This document shows positions 49,713 through 60,310 of a DNA stretch of 64,000 bases, piece after piece. The position numbers were made by a program, and so were the translations under genes. The DNA is from Cupriavidus sp. UYMMa02A (GTDB taxonomy: Bacteria; Pseudomonadota; Gammaproteobacteria; Burkholderiales; Burkholderiaceae): positions 62,001-126,000 of the forward strand of contig LRMT01000033.1 of NCBI GenBank assembly GCA_001725945.1. The letters are read 5' to 3'. Each line of letters begins with the position of its first letter. Position 1 is the first letter of the stretch. The notes beneath the pieces are model-generated. The model was not told the origin of the DNA. It ran no database searches and worked only from the letters and a program-made list of their open reading frames with translations.

Positions 49713-51410
49713 TCACGGATTGAGCGTAACCGTAGTCTTGAGGCCGTCGCCGGTCACCTTCTCCGAGTCAGTCCTTACCGACGCCGTCTTGGCCTTCTCC
49801 ACGCTGCCGTCGACCAACGCACCCATTGGCACATCCCTGCCGCTGATTCCTGTCAGCGCGAACGTCACGGGGAAGGTGCTGACCGCCCTCGGCGTGAGGG
49901 CATCGACCTGGGCCTGGCTCAACGAGCCGGCAGCCCTGAGCTTGCTGAGGAACACCGTGAACGGCAGGTTCAGCGAGCCACCGTTGACGCTGGAGAACAG
50001 ACTGTCCGCCACGCTATTGGTCAAGGTTGCGGCGGCCGTCAGATTGCCGCTGATGCGGAACGAGTAACTCGTGTTTGCCGGCACCACCGCATCCACCAGT
50101 TGCGACCCGTTGAAGGTCAGCGTCACGTTTTCGATGATGACGTCGACCTGATTGCCGCCATAGGTATAGCTCAGGCCAGCGCGCACTTGAGAGGGATTGC
50201 CCGAGAAGGCATCACCATTCTGCGTCACGGAGACCTGGATCGAGCTCAGCGTGCCACCAGTGACCGAGATCGTGTCGGTGATCGGGTATGAGGCGCCGTT
50301 GATCGTCAGGTTTGCCAGCTGGAGGTAGTCGGTCAGCTTGACCGAGTTCGCCACCTTGGCGATCGCACCGCTGTCCACCGCGCTGCCCAGGGCGTCGGCT
50401 GCCTGGTCAATCGCGGTGGTATTGGCGGTTGACACGGCGTCGCCGAGCGCGCCCAGCATGGTCGTGTTCGACGCATCGGTCAGCGCGGTCGGCGTCACGG
50501 CCTGGACCAGCGCCGTGGTCGTCGTGGACTCGGCGCTCTCAGTCACGACGTTGAGCGAGCCGCTTTCCTTCAGCGCCGCCAACGTATCGGCCGGGCTGCT
50601 GTTCAGCACGATGGCGTCCAGCGCTGTGTCCACGCTCGCCACGTAGCTCGTGATCACCGGGCCGGCCAGTGCGGCCACGTTGGCTGCCACGGCGGCAATG
50701 TCCGACTGCAGGCTCGTGTTCAGGCCGGACTGGGCGTTCAGCACAGCGGTAGACACCACGTTCGTCACCAGCGTGCTGCTGGCCAGGTCAGCCGTGCCTG
50801 ATGCGCCGGCCACGGCGCTTGCAACCGCTTTGGCAGCCGCTGCGGCCGCAGCCTCATCGCTCAGCGTGCCGCCAGTAGCGAGGCCCGTCAGCGTCTTGGT
50901 GACCTGGCCGATCAGTTGCTGTACTACGACCGCCGCCTGCAGCACGGCCGGGTCCTGCATCGGGTCCAGCGTGGGCAGGTCTTTGCCTGCCAGGCCAAGC
51001 TTCGTCGCCACGGCCGCGGCCTGGTCCGCGCCGTGTTGCGCCACCAGGGTGGTCAGGGGCGAGATCACCGGTGTCACGCCTTCCTTGTATTCCAGCGACG
51101 GTGCCTGCAGCACGCCGGTGAACGGCAGGTTAGTACCGATATCGGTGCCGCCGGTCACCTTCAGCGCGCTCTTGGTGCAACCGGCCGGAAAGGTAAAGTC
51201 GCCGGTTGCATTCGTCGTCGCGGTCTTGTTGTCACAGTCGAGGAAGGTGACCGTCGAGCCAGACAGGTAGAAATCTACTGCCTTGCCATTCACCGCAGCA
51301 GAAGGCTGGGAAGGCGGGGTTGAGTCATCACCTCCACCGCAAGCGACCAGCGTTGCTGCGGCGGCTGCCATGATGCCGAGGGTCAAGATGTTCCGGGTTT
51401 TGGTTTGCAC
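49713..51410 (-). CDS. Large surface/periplasmic lipoprotein, unknown family
   Basis: 565 residues from a GTG at 51410 (VQTKTRNILTLGIMAAAAAT) chosen because AGGAGAG lies just upstream. Lipobox LVAC-GGG at about residue 23, then a small beta-rich domain (NGKAVDFYLSGSTVTFLDCD), a long Ala/Thr/Val-rich helical region (about 130-390) and a C-terminal beta domain. It resembles the Ralstonia/Cupriavidus lipoproteins with a carboxypeptidase-like N-domain. Intact. Not recognised as an enzyme. The 388 bases between it and the next gene contain no gene. Confidence 0.7.
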   Translation of the reverse strand: MQTKTRNILTLGIMAAAAATLVACGGGDDSTPPSQPSAAVNGKAVDFYLSGSTVTFLDCDNKTATTNATGDFTFPAGCTKSALKVTGGTDIGTNLPFTGVLQAPSLEYKEGVTPVISPLTTLVAQHGADQAAAVATKLGLAGKDLPTLDPMQDPAVLQAAVVVQQLIGQVTKTLTGLATGGTLSDEAAAAAAAKAVASAVAGASGTADLASSTLVTNVVSTAVLNAQSGLNTSLQSDIAAVAANVAALAGPVITSYVASVDTALDAIVLNSSPADTLAALKESGSLNVVTESAESTTTTALVQAVTPTALTDASNTTMLGALGDAVSTANTTAIDQAADALGSAVDSGAIAKVANSVKLTDYLQLANLTINGASYPITDTISVTGGTLSSIQVSVTQNGDAFSGNPSQVRAGLSYTYGGNQVDVIIENVTLTFNGSQLVDAVVPANTSYSFRISGNLTAAATLTNSVADSLFSSVNGGSLNLPFTVFLSKLRAAGSLSQAQVDALTPRAVSTFPVTFALTGISGRDVPMGALVDGSVEKAKTASVRTDSEKVTGDGLKTTVTLNP

Positions 51411-51798
51411 GCTTCTCTCTCCTGAGATCGATACTTCGATACATCGATACATGGTGGGGAATCCTGCGACGGATGCTGCCGCATAGTCTCCAGCGCCCTG
51501 CAACTGCCGGTCGTACCACGCTCGGAATTGCGAGCGGACTCTGGTGCAGCAGCTTGCAGTTCGCGCCGCCACACAGATAAACAAATCCCCAAATCTGGGT
51601 CACCCCTACTTCGAGGGGGAAAGCTTTTGCTTGCGCGCAGTCCCGCAAGCCGCACTGCGGTATCGCCGACGCACGCTCGCCAAGACTCACTACGGCCTCG
51701 CTAGCAGGTGTCTGCACCGGAGCAGAGCGCAGGAAAATCGCCCGGTCCCAGCCAGCCGGCAATGTAGTGCCCCATCGCGTCAAGCAACACGTCAGACG

Positions 51799-52500
51799 TC
51801 AGTCCCGCTGCGCCGGCCAGTGCCGGCAGATGATCCACGTGGTGCCGTCGTGCTCGAGCACGCGCAGGGTCTTGGGCAAGTCAGCGGGCTGTAGGATGTA
51901 GTCGGCGCCGCGCACATTCCCGAGAGCGAACGCTTGCACGAAATCGTCGGCGTGGCGCTCGCCCAGGCATACCACCACCTTTGGCTTCCAGAGCCTGCGA
52001 ATCCTGTCGATGAAGGCGAAGCGCTGCCCGTCGCGGCAAAGCTCGAGGTAACGCTGCCTGGGCACAAGCTCCGGCTGGCCGCGGAATGCCATCGACCACG
52101 GTGTCTGGTTAATCAGGCGTGCTGGCAGGGGAAACAGGCTGAGCTTGAACTCCGCGCCGCGCGGCGCGTACAGATGATGTTCGAAGTAATGCTTCCATTC
52201 CCGCTCGCCCAGGGACGTGTTGAAGAAATGTACGCGCGCTGCAGCCATGATCCTTGCAATCTTCTGGTGCGACTGCCAGCGCTCCATGTGGTCGCGGTGC
52301 TTGTGGCGGTACGCAGCGTCCCACGCACTGGGTTGCGTGTGCGGAACCAGCGGCGCCACCAGTGACTCAGCTCTTGGATGCGGTGAGCTGTCACAAAACC
52401 ATACTGGCGCGTCCGGATTTCCCCCTTCCATCCCTACGTACGACGCGAAATACTTTTGGAGCGACTCACGCGTAAACACTGTATTAAGGTCCGCTTTCAT
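51799..52500 (-). CDS. Hypothetical cytoplasmic protein (233 aa)
   Basis: 233 residues from ATG 52500 (MKADLNTVFTRESLQKYFAS). Mixed alpha/beta, no signal or membrane segment. Segments NPDAPVWFC and KPKVVVCLGERHADDFVQAF, with a late ICRHW, vaguely recall the uracil-DNA-glycosylase-like fold, but the match is too weak to name it. It may carry an indel near 52400, where composition changes. Divergent from the EPS operon start. Confidence 0.55.
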   Translation of the reverse strand: MKADLNTVFTRESLQKYFASYVGMEGGNPDAPVWFCDSSPHPRAESLVAPLVPHTQPSAWDAAYRHKHRDHMERWQSHQKIARIMAAARVHFFNTSLGEREWKHYFEHHLYAPRGAEFKLSLFPLPARLINQTPWSMAFRGQPELVPRQRYLELCRDGQRFAFIDRIRRLWKPKVVVCLGERHADDFVQAFALGNVRGADYILQPADLPKTLRVLEHDGTTWIICRHWPAQRD

Positions 52501-52867
52501 CTCTCTACCGCGTGGTTGAGTGATGGCAAAGGTGCCACGCAAACGTCGTCACCCTTTCCCTTCTCACGCAGGGTACCGACGGGTCACGCTGCACAGCACT
52601 ATTCGAACCAGAAAACACGAAGCACACCGGCGCCGCCACTGCGCCGGCAGGAAGAGAGCGTTGCAGTTCCAGCAGTCCTGCCAAGGAACCGACTGCCGCG
52701 AAGCAGTCCCGCACGACTCTGCTTTGTCCGCTCCATGAGCATGCACAACCACGATGCATGCCAGCGACGAGCCTGGCCGCCACTGTGCGCGGCCTGCAAG
52801 TTCGGAGGAGAAAAAGGACACGGGCACTCGCTTGAGCGCCCATTACGCGAACGCTTCGGGGGAAGCC
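52501..52867. other. Divergent intergenic region before the EPS operon
   Basis: No supported gene: open frames in this stretch are Arg/His-rich shadows without ribosome binding sites. It presumably holds the EPS operon promoter, but no strong -35/-10 pair stands out. Confidence 0.4.
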
Positions 52868-54263
52868 ATGGGTATCTATCGCGATATGTTTGTCAGGCAT
52901 CACGATCAGCTCGCGCTGATGGTTCGCCTGCTCGACGCCGGTGCCATCTGGCTTGCGGCAATCTTGGCCAATGAAGCCCGGTTTGCCAGCGCGCACGCCC
53001 CTATCCACCTGTTCGTCCAGTACTTCGGCTGCGCGATCGCCTTCATCGTGTTGCCCGGGTTCGACCTCTACAGCTCATGGCGCGGCCGCAGCCTGCTCTC
53101 CCTCGCCACGCGCCTGCTGTCGGCCTGGAGCCTGGTCTGGCTGATTAGCCTGCTGCTGACCTACCTGTTGCACGAGTCCGACAACCTCTCCCGCTTGTGG
53201 ATGGGGTACTGGTACGTGTTCTCGCTGGCCGGCCTGCTGGCCCTGCGCGTAACCAGCCGCGCCGCGCTCAACCTGTTGCGCATCGCCGGCGCCAACAGCA
53301 AGCGCGTTGTCATCGTTGGCTTTGGCCGTACCGGACAGGAAATGTTTCGCCGCGCGACCGCCAGCCACACCACCGGATTCAAGATCAGCGGCATCTATGC
53401 CCCCGAAGGCGAGCCCACGCCAGAAGGACGCCGTCGCATCACTGACAGCGACCAGATCGCCGATTTCGCGCGCCAACATGGGATCGATGAGATCTGGCTC
53501 ACCCTGCCGATGAGCGAATACCGCCTGATGCAGGAGATCAACTTCTCCCTGCGCAATGACTTCATTGACATCAAATGGATGCCGAGCGTGCTCGACTTCG
53601 ACCTGCTCAACCACAATGTCGGCAACTTCCTCGGCATGCCCGCGGTGGAAATGAACAGACCGCCCGCGCTCGGCGTGCGCGGCACGATCAAGGCCATCTT
53701 CGACCGCACCTTTGCCGCGCTCGTACTCATCGCCCTGTCGCCGCTGTTCCTGATCATTGGCGTCCTGATCAAGCGCGACTCCCCGGGCCCCGTCTTTTTC
53801 AAGCAGGAGCGCCTTGGCATGGACGGCCGCGTCATCCACGTCTACAAGTTCCGCAGCATGAAGGTCCACGCCGAGCATGGCACCGTCACGCAAGCCACCA
53901 AGGCGACAGCCGTATCACGCCGATCGCGCCTTCCTGCGCCGTACAAGTCTGGATGAGCTGCCGCAGTTCATTAATGTGCTCAGGGGCGAGATGAGCGTGG
54001 TTGGCCCGAGGCCGCATGCCATGGCGCATAACAATATGTACAAGGAGCAGTTGGACTTCTACATGCTGCGCCACCGGGTAAAGCCGGGGATCACGGGATG
54101 GGCGCAGATCAATGGTTATCGCGGCGAGACGGATACGCTGGACAAGATGGCCAAGCGGGTGGAGCACGACATCTTCTATATCCGGAACTGGACGTTCTGG
54201 ATGGATTTGCGGATTATTTTCTGGACGGCGTTCAAGGGGTGGACGGGGCAGAATGCGTATTGA
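52868..54263 (+). CDS. Undecaprenyl-phosphate glucose phosphotransferase, WcaJ-like (frameshifted)
   Basis: About 465 residues. Four N-terminal membrane helices (about 15-135), a cytoplasmic Rossmann-like domain (VVIVGFGRTGQEMFRRA), a fifth membrane hairpin near FAALVLIALSPLFLIIGVLI, and the catalytic PHPT domain (KRDSPGPVFFKQERLG, KFRSM, LDELPQFINVLRGEMSVVGP, RHRVKPGITGWAQ). It loads glucose-1-phosphate from UDP-glucose onto the lipid carrier to start EPS repeat-unit assembly. Two G losses near 53903 and 53922 (expected KGDSRITPIGAFLRR). Start at ATG 52868, where homology begins. Confidence 0.9.
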
Positions 54264-54765
54264 ATCGTCGCGCCCCGGGGAACGCGCCGCGACGCTGCTC
54301 TCCCCACGGGGGAAGCTCTGGCTCACCGGTGCCGCCTTGTTTTGCCTGACCATGCTGGTGGTGGGCAACCTCCCCGGCAACGCGCAGGGGCTCAACCGGG
54401 TATTTGGTGACAAAGTGATGCACCTGGGTGCCTATGCCTGCCTGAGCGGGGCGATCTTCCTGTCCCTCTCCCGATACCGGGCCGCAATCACGCTGACCAG
54501 CATTGCCCTGCTGGGCAGCATGGATGAACTGATTCAATCATTGTTTTCATACCGCTCGTCCGACCTTTCAGACCTGCTGACCGATCTCCTGGCGGCCGCC
54601 CTCACCATAGGCGCCGTCACAGTGGCATCCGCGTTAAGTGCCCATACAGCGGTGAGCCGCCAAGGCGCCGGCCCGGAGCTGCCAGCCGGCGAACAGCCGC
54701 CTCAATTTCTCGAACCTTCCGTAGATCCTGTCCATGATCTTCACGCTTATCGGGACACCACTCAC
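54253..54765 (+). CDS. VanZ-like membrane protein, in frame with the next gene
   Basis: Starts MRIESSRPGERAATLL at 54253, overlapping the WcaJ-like stop by 11 bases. Four membrane segments (about 24-41, 57-74, 79-91, 105-125) with the VanZ-family features DKVMHLGAYACLSG and DELIQSLFSYRSSDLSDLL. There is no stop codon before the glycosyltransferase start at 54766, so as sequenced the two are one 591-residue frame joined by a Pro/Gln-rich linker. A hidden indel in the linker could equally have removed a stop. EPS loci often carry a VanZ-like protein of unknown role. Confidence 0.68.
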
Positions 54766-56028
54766 ATGAAGATCCTCATGTACTGCCTCAACTACGCGCC
54801 CGAACTGACCGGTATTGGCAAATACACGTCGGAACAAGCCGAATGGCTGGTGGCGCAGGGGCACGAGGTGCGGGTCATCACCGCACCGCCTTACTATCCC
54901 GAATGGAGAATTACCGAAGGCTATAGCGCGTCATCGTATGCCCGGGAAATGCGCAACGGCGTCACGGTGCTGCGCGCCCCGCTCTGGGTACCGCGCAAGC
55001 CTTCCGGACTCAAGCGCCTGGTTCACCTCGCGACCTTCGCCGCCAGCACCCTGCCTCTGCTCTTCTGGCAGGCGCGATGGAAGCCAGATGCCGTCCTCGT
55101 TGTCGAACCTCCGCTGTTCTGCTCCCCAGCGACCCTGCTCTTCGGCAAGGTGTTTGGGAGCAAGACCTGGCTGCATATCCAGGACTTTGAAGTCGACGCG
55201 GCCTTCGCTCTGGGCCTGCTGAAGAGCAAGCGCGCACGACAACTAGTAGAGCGGGTCGAACGTTGGCTGCTGCGCAAGTTCGACCGCGTGTCGACGATCT
55301 CGCAAGCCATGAAACGTCTTGCGCAAGCTAAGGGCGTCGACGCAAACCGGCTGGTCCATTTTCCCAACTGGGTCGATGTCGCATCCATCCATCCGGGCGT
55401 GGACGGTCAAAGCGTTCGAGGAGCGCTCGGCATCCCGAAGGACGCGATTGTCGCCCTCTACTCGGGAAACATGGGGCGAAAGCAAGGCCTGGAGATGCTT
55501 GGCGAAGCCGCCGGCCTCCTCAGGCACACGGAAAAGATCCACTTCATACTCTGTGGCGATGGGCCGGGCAAAGCCGAACTGGAGAAGGCGTGCGAGCAAC
55601 TTCCCCGCACACACTTCCTGCCCCTGCAACCTGTGGAGCGCCTCCCGTTGCTTCTCGCGAGCGCAGATATCCATCTGTTGCCGCAACGCGCCGACGCGGC
55701 AGACCTGGTCATGCCATCAAAACTGACGGGCATGCTCGCCAGCGGAAAGGCAATCGTCGCCACGGCCGGCGATGACACCGAGGTCGCCCTCGTCGTCAAG
55801 GGGCGCGGTATCGTGGTGGCACCGGGCAATTCATTGGCGCTGGCAACAGCTATCCAGGCCCTCGCGGACGACGATGCGCTTCGCACCACCTATGGTAACG
55901 CCGCACGACAATACGCGGAAACCAACCTGGCACTAGACAGCCTGCTAGCCCGCTTCGAGGAAAACCTGGCCGGCGCCATTCACGAGAGCGCCATTGGCGA
56001 CGGACGCCCGACGGCGCGCAGGTCATAG
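54766..56028 (+). CDS. WcaI-like glycosyltransferase family 4
   Basis: 420 residues from MKILMYCLNYAPELTGIGKY, the usual N-terminus of WcaI-type enzymes. GT-B fold: acceptor domain (GHEVRVITAPPYYPEW) and donor domain with YSGNMGRKQGLEML, FILCGDGPGKAELE and the sugar-nucleotide part HLLPQRADAADLVMPSKLTGMLASGKAIV. Soluble or membrane-associated, adding a sugar to the lipid-linked EPS unit. It may be translated as a fusion with the VanZ-like domain. Followed closely by the acetyltransferase gene. Confidence 0.87.
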   Translation: MKILMYCLNYAPELTGIGKYTSEQAEWLVAQGHEVRVITAPPYYPEWRITEGYSASSYAREMRNGVTVLRAPLWVPRKPSGLKRLVHLATFAASTLPLLFWQARWKPDAVLVVEPPLFCSPATLLFGKVFGSKTWLHIQDFEVDAAFALGLLKSKRARQLVERVERWLLRKFDRVSTISQAMKRLAQAKGVDANRLVHFPNWVDVASIHPGVDGQSVRGALGIPKDAIVALYSGNMGRKQGLEMLGEAAGLLRHTEKIHFILCGDGPGKAELEKACEQLPRTHFLPLQPVERLPLLLASADIHLLPQRADAADLVMPSKLTGMLASGKAIVATAGDDTEVALVVKGRGIVVAPGNSLALATAIQALADDDALRTTYGNAARQYAETNLALDSLLARFEENLAGAIHESAIGDGRPTARRS

Positions 56029-56043
56029 GTCGAAAGGAGACTG

Positions 56044-56630
56044 ATGCGCGTACCACCCACCAGCCCGAACACCATGATCATTGAAGGCAACGACCCGACA
56101 GTCGAGCCTTCCTTCACGCTGCGAAACCGCCTGGCGCGCCAGCTATGGAATTGGGTATGGCTATTCCTGTTCCGCCCAAGCCCACGCCCGCTGCACGCGT
56201 GGCGCGCCTTTCTGCTGCGCGTCTTCGGCGCCAGCCTGGGCACCGATGTTCACGTGTACCCGGCGGTCCGAATCTGGCGCCCTGGAATCTCGAGATCGGC
56301 AGCAACGTCGGTATTGCCGATGGCGTCACGCTCTACAACATGAACCGCCTGCGCATTGGCGACTACGCAGTCATCTCGCAAGGCGCCCACCTTTGCGGCG
56401 GATCGCATGACTACAACGCGGCAAACTTTCAGCTGATTGCCGAGCCGATTACCGTGGAGAAGCATGTCTGGATTTGCGCTGAAGCCTTCATCTCTCACGG
56501 CGTAACGCTTCCCGCCGGCGCGGTGGTCGCCGCACGCTCGGTCGTCAGCAAGACGTTGGAACATTCGTGGACGGTCTACGGCGGCGTGCCGGCAAGGCCC
56601 ATTTGCAAGAGAACCCAGCATGAGCACTAA
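56044..56630 (+). CDS. WcaF-like sugar O-acetyltransferase (frameshifted)
   Basis: About 195 residues of the left-handed beta-helix (hexapeptide) acetyltransferases: NLEIGSNVGIADGVTLYN, IGDYAVISQGAHLCGGSHDY, VEKHVWICAEAFISHGVTLPAGAV. The catalytic His is in GGSHDY. The N-terminus has the hydrophobic WcaF lead (LWNWVWLFLFRPSPRPLHAW). One G is missing near 56276 (expected RIWAPWNLEIG). Start is close behind the glycosyltransferase stop; its end overlaps the next gene. Probably adds acetyl groups to the EPS. Confidence 0.87.
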
Positions 56631-57489
56631 CAACCCCGGCATTTCCATACTCATCCTGACGAAGAATGAGGAGCAAGACCTGCCACGATGCCTGGAAAGC
56701 GTCGCCTGGTCAGACGACATTCACGTTTACGACTCGGTAAGCACCGATGCGACGGTGGCGATTGCTGAGGCGTTCGGAGCCAATGTGACACAACGCCCGT
56801 TCGACAATTGGGCGAGTCATCAAAACTGGGGGCTGCACAACATCAGGTTCAGGCATCCCTGGGTCTTCTATATCGACGCCGACGAGCGCATGACGCCCAC
56901 CCTTGTCGACAGCATCTGCCGCGCTGTCCGCGCCGGAGGCCCCGAAGTCGCGTTCAGCGTGCAGCGACGCGACTTCTTCATGAGTACCTGGCTGAAGCAC
57001 GCGCAGACCTCGGCGTATTACATGCGCCTGTTCCGGCCGGAGAAGATGCGTTACGAACGCCTGGTCAATCCGGTATCAATCGCTGATGGCCCGACGGCAA
57101 AGATCGACGGCTATCTTGATCACTTCCCGTTCAGCAAGGGGCTTGCGCATTGGCTGGCGCGGCATAACAGCTATAGCGATCTGGAGGCGAAGCAGATCGT
57201 CGATAACCGTCGTCATCAGGCGACCTTCAGTCTCATCAAGGCACTCACCAGCTCGGACTTCCATGAGAAGAGATTTCATCAGAAGGAGATCTTTTACCGG
57301 CTGCCCATGCGGCCGCTTCTCAAGTTCCTGATTCTGTATGTCGGGAAACGAGGGTTCCTGGACGGCCGAGCCGGATTCACCTATGCTGCGCTGCAATCGA
57401 TCTACGAGTACTTTATTGTTTTGAAGACCCGTCAACTTTCTTCCCAGCAACTGGAACAACCTGCTACGGAAATGATGGCGCAGAAGTAG
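56620..57489 (+). CDS. Glycosyltransferase family 2, WaaE/KdtX-like
   Basis: 289 residues, intact. GT-A fold: ISILILTKNEEQDLPRCLES at the N-terminus, metal-binding DADERMTP (D-x-D) near residue 87, and the C-terminal HNSYSDLEAKQ typical of the WaaE subgroup. Starts inside the acetyltransferase end. Last plus-strand gene of the EPS locus; it faces the minus-strand half only 55 bases away. Confidence 0.9.
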   Translation: MSTNNPGISILILTKNEEQDLPRCLESVAWSDDIHVYDSVSTDATVAIAEAFGANVTQRPFDNWASHQNWGLHNIRFRHPWVFYIDADERMTPTLVDSICRAVRAGGPEVAFSVQRRDFFMSTWLKHAQTSAYYMRLFRPEKMRYERLVNPVSIADGPTAKIDGYLDHFPFSKGLAHWLARHNSYSDLEAKQIVDNRRHQATFSLIKALTSSDFHEKRFHQKEIFYRLPMRPLLKFLILYVGKRGFLDGRAGFTYAALQSIYEYFIVLKTRQLSSQQLEQPATEMMAQK

Positions 57490-57543
57490 CATCGATGGTC
57501 AGATGAGTGCTCGCTGCTTGTTCGACAGCGGCGGTGACCACCT

Positions 57544-59087
57544 TTAGTCGGCCAGCTGCAGGCCTCCATGTGAGCGGATGCCTCGAATGACATTGCGCTT
57601 GAGGAGCTCTCGGGGGAAGTCGAGTTTTCGATTTCCCGCCAGGTAGCTGTCTTCAAATTCCTGGTTGGCTACGGTGAGGCCAAAGAACGGCTTGCCGTCG
57701 CCAAAGTCGCATTGCCTGATGACATTCTTCCCCTGGACTGCCACCATTCTTCCGCACTCCCCGGAAGAAACACTTCCCGTAAACCTGCTTTCCACAAGCT
57801 TGTTTCCGACAACGTTATGAGGATCGTCGCTGCCGGAAAAAAATGTAATACGCGCGCAGCGCACCCCCATCGTACTGTACCTGCGTCGTATTATTGGCGC
57901 AGCGACCCGGCCCGTCCTCGTCGCATCTGCATACTGCACCACGGCGTTTTCATGAGTGCCGCGGTGAACCAGCTGGAGCCCAAGAACGCTGCACTCCTCT
58001 GCATTGATGTAGTTGACTAACGCCGCCCGCGGCCTTGTGGCGCCGAGATCGACGTTGCCGTTGCTGTAGACAATTTTCCGGCCATTCTCCTGAATACTGA
58101 TACCGGTCTGCGGCCTATCCCCGCTGCCCTTATCCATCTCGAACCTGAAATTCTCGATTCGCGTCATGAGGGAGCAAAGCGATGTCTCGCCGATTCCGTC
58201 AGCGACTCTTCCGGAGATATTGGAAAATACCGTTCTTTGGTAGGTATTCCCATAGATACCGAATTTTGCCGAGTCTATTCGAATGTTGTCGAACCTGCAA
58301 TTCAGCGTGGCCGAATCGGAAATATAAAAACCTCCGGTGTTGACCCTGAAGTTCCTGATCTGCCCGTTGCGCCAGAAAAAAAGCGGGACGCCGTCTCGAC
58401 CCAGCTGTGAACCATCCAATCTGACCAGCCCGCCGTCGAATTCCCTGTCCATGCTATATTTCAACTGTACCAGGCCACCATTCAACGACACGATCTCGTT
58501 CAGGAAAATATACTTCGGCACCCTGAATCCGGCGGACATATAATATTCATCTGACACGATGATCACGGAATCGTTCGCTTTCACGCGGCCGCACCGCGCG
58601 GTTCGCGCAACATCACGACGTTCCCGACTTTAATCCGAGCGCATGGCGCTCTTTCCAGTCTCCCGACATACTCCGGGTGAAAGTTTCCTGGAGCAAAAAT
58701 CGACGATCTCCTGAACGAGTATTCCTGATTGATGTTTTTCAGCGTCGGCAACCGTTCGTCACCAACCAACGAAATATTTGCCCGGTTGATGATGGGTCCA
58801 CTGATTCCGTAACCGCCGTACGGAAAATACACCTGGCCGCCACCTTTGGCCTGGAGATAGTCTTGAGCTCTTTCGATTGCCCGCAACTGGTCAACGCTGT
58901 AATCGAAATTCGCTACCGCGACTCGCAGCGATTCAGACATGAAATCCAAGACGCTGACCGATGGTTTGGAGTCCGCTACTTCGTTCGCCCGAGCATCTGC
59001 GATATGCAGGTATGGCCCCAATGCAGCGGCGCCGAGTGCCGCACCGCTCCATCGGGTAACGATTGCCCGCCTCGTTGGATTGGTCAT
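57544..59087 (-). CDS. Tat-exported pectate-lyase-fold (right-handed beta-helix) protein (frameshifted)
   Basis: About 514 residues. Twin-arginine signal (TNPTRRAIVTRWSG, then a hydrophobic stretch to about 37). The start of a pectate-lyase superfamily domain follows (SVSVLDFMSESLRVAVANFD, AQDYLQAKGGGQVYFPYGGY), then beta-helix repeats (NCRFDNIRIDSAKFGIYGN, VVGNKLVESRFTG). One G is missing near 58584 between REPRGAAA and VKANDSVIIV. ATG 59087 has GGAG at good spacing. In an EPS locus this is likely a polysaccharide lyase or epimerase that trims the product; catalytic residues are not identifiable by eye. Confidence 0.8.
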
Positions 59088-59149
59088 CATTGAACTCCAA
59101 ATGCGTCGCACACCGCTTTGGCGCCCGCCATGCCACGCTTTATCGATCG

Positions 59150-60307
59150 CTAGCTGAACCGCACATCCTTGAGTACATACTCGTAGAGGTTGTGCACCTT
59201 TGTGGAGACCGACTCCGTGGAGAAGCGTTCCCTGATGAGCTGTCTACCGGCGGACGACATACGTTCCAGATCATGCTGTGACCAACTATCCGCGGTATGA
59301 AGTCCCGCCGAAATCGCTTCGCTGGCTTCCCCGATCTCCAGCGCGGCGCCTTCGTCAAATCCGATCGACAAGTTGCAGGCAGCAGTCATCAGAACTGGAA
59401 TGCCCGCCGACCAGGCTTCCAGGACGCCCATCGGCAGTCCCTCGCTCTTCGAAGGCAAGACAAATACGGTCGCGGCTTGTATTGAAGTGGTCTTGTCATC
59501 CCCGAATTGCGGCCCCGCATAGCAGGCATTGCCATGAGCGCGTCGTAGCGCCTCAACACGCATCCGGAAATCCTCTGATCCGTCCAGCCATCCACAAAAT
59601 ACCAGTTGTGAGCGCGCGGCGAACCCGGCATCCGTACTGCATTGATGATTCCACGCTTCGCAAAGCTCCCGCCATCCCTTCTTTTCGTGGATTCTTCCGA
59701 AGAACAAATAGATTTTCTTGTGCTGAAACCTGTCTTCCCACCACTGAGGTTTGTTTGTCGTCGGCTTGGCGAGGGGCAGGAAATTTGGGATCACCATCGA
59801 CGTGCCATTCCGCACCATCGAATCTACGTCGGTCTTCTCCTTCTTCGTAAGAATGTGGAAGGCGGATGCTCTTTTCAGGAAGCGCGCCTGATACATCTTC
59901 GAGACCAACCATTTCTTGACTGGCGAGCGGGACACGATCCACTGCTCCATGGTCCCGTGCGGAGTGACGACATAGGGCTTTCCACGGATCCTTGACCATA
60001 GCAACACGACGAAGCAATGGAACATCCACAGTCCGTGAACATGCGACAGGTCGAAGTTCCCTCTAAGCATGTGCATCAGCAGCCCAGGCGAGAAACCGTA
60101 GTTACTGGGCCCGAAATAACGGAACGAAGTTACCTTGATGCCAGACCAGTCTGCTATATCCTTGTCAAAGTGCTCGTCCTTCAAGGTAACCACTTCCACC
60201 GAGATATTCGGGTGCTCCCTTACCGCCTTCGCCAAAAGCTTAACCGCCTCGGCAACGCCACCGCCCTTCCTCGAAATAGATGCAACGACAAATGCTGCGC
60301 GGATCAT
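59150..60307 (-). CDS. Glycosyltransferase family 4 (EPS)
   Basis: 385 residues, intact. GT-B retaining enzyme: N-terminal KGGGVAEAVKLLAKAV, VTPHGTMEQWIV at the domain junction, LFFGRIHEKKGW (donor-phosphate site) and the E-x7-E motif in SKSEGLPMGVLEAWSAGIPV. No membrane segments. It lies between the beta-helix gene and the pyruvyltransferase and overlaps neither. Lower GC than the flanking core genes, as usual for EPS loci. Confidence 0.92.
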   Translation of the reverse strand: MIRAAFVVASISRKGGGVAEAVKLLAKAVREHPNISVEVVTLKDEHFDKDIADWSGIKVTSFRYFGPSNYGFSPGLLMHMLRGNFDLSHVHGLWMFHCFVVLLWSRIRGKPYVVTPHGTMEQWIVSRSPVKKWLVSKMYQARFLKRASAFHILTKKEKTDVDSMVRNGTSMVIPNFLPLAKPTTNKPQWWEDRFQHKKIYLFFGRIHEKKGWRELCEAWNHQCSTDAGFAARSQLVFCGWLDGSEDFRMRVEALRRAHGNACYAGPQFGDDKTTSIQAATVFVLPSKSEGLPMGVLEAWSAGIPVLMTAACNLSIGFDEGAALEIGEASEAISAGLHTADSWSQHDLERMSSAGRQLIRERFSTESVSTKVHNLYEYVLKDVRFS

Positions 60308-60310
60308 GTC

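Noticed and set aside
52754-52867. Upstream start for the WcaJ-like gene
   Set aside because: The added 38 residues are Ser/Arg-rich with no family match; normal proteins of the family begin near MGIYRDMF.
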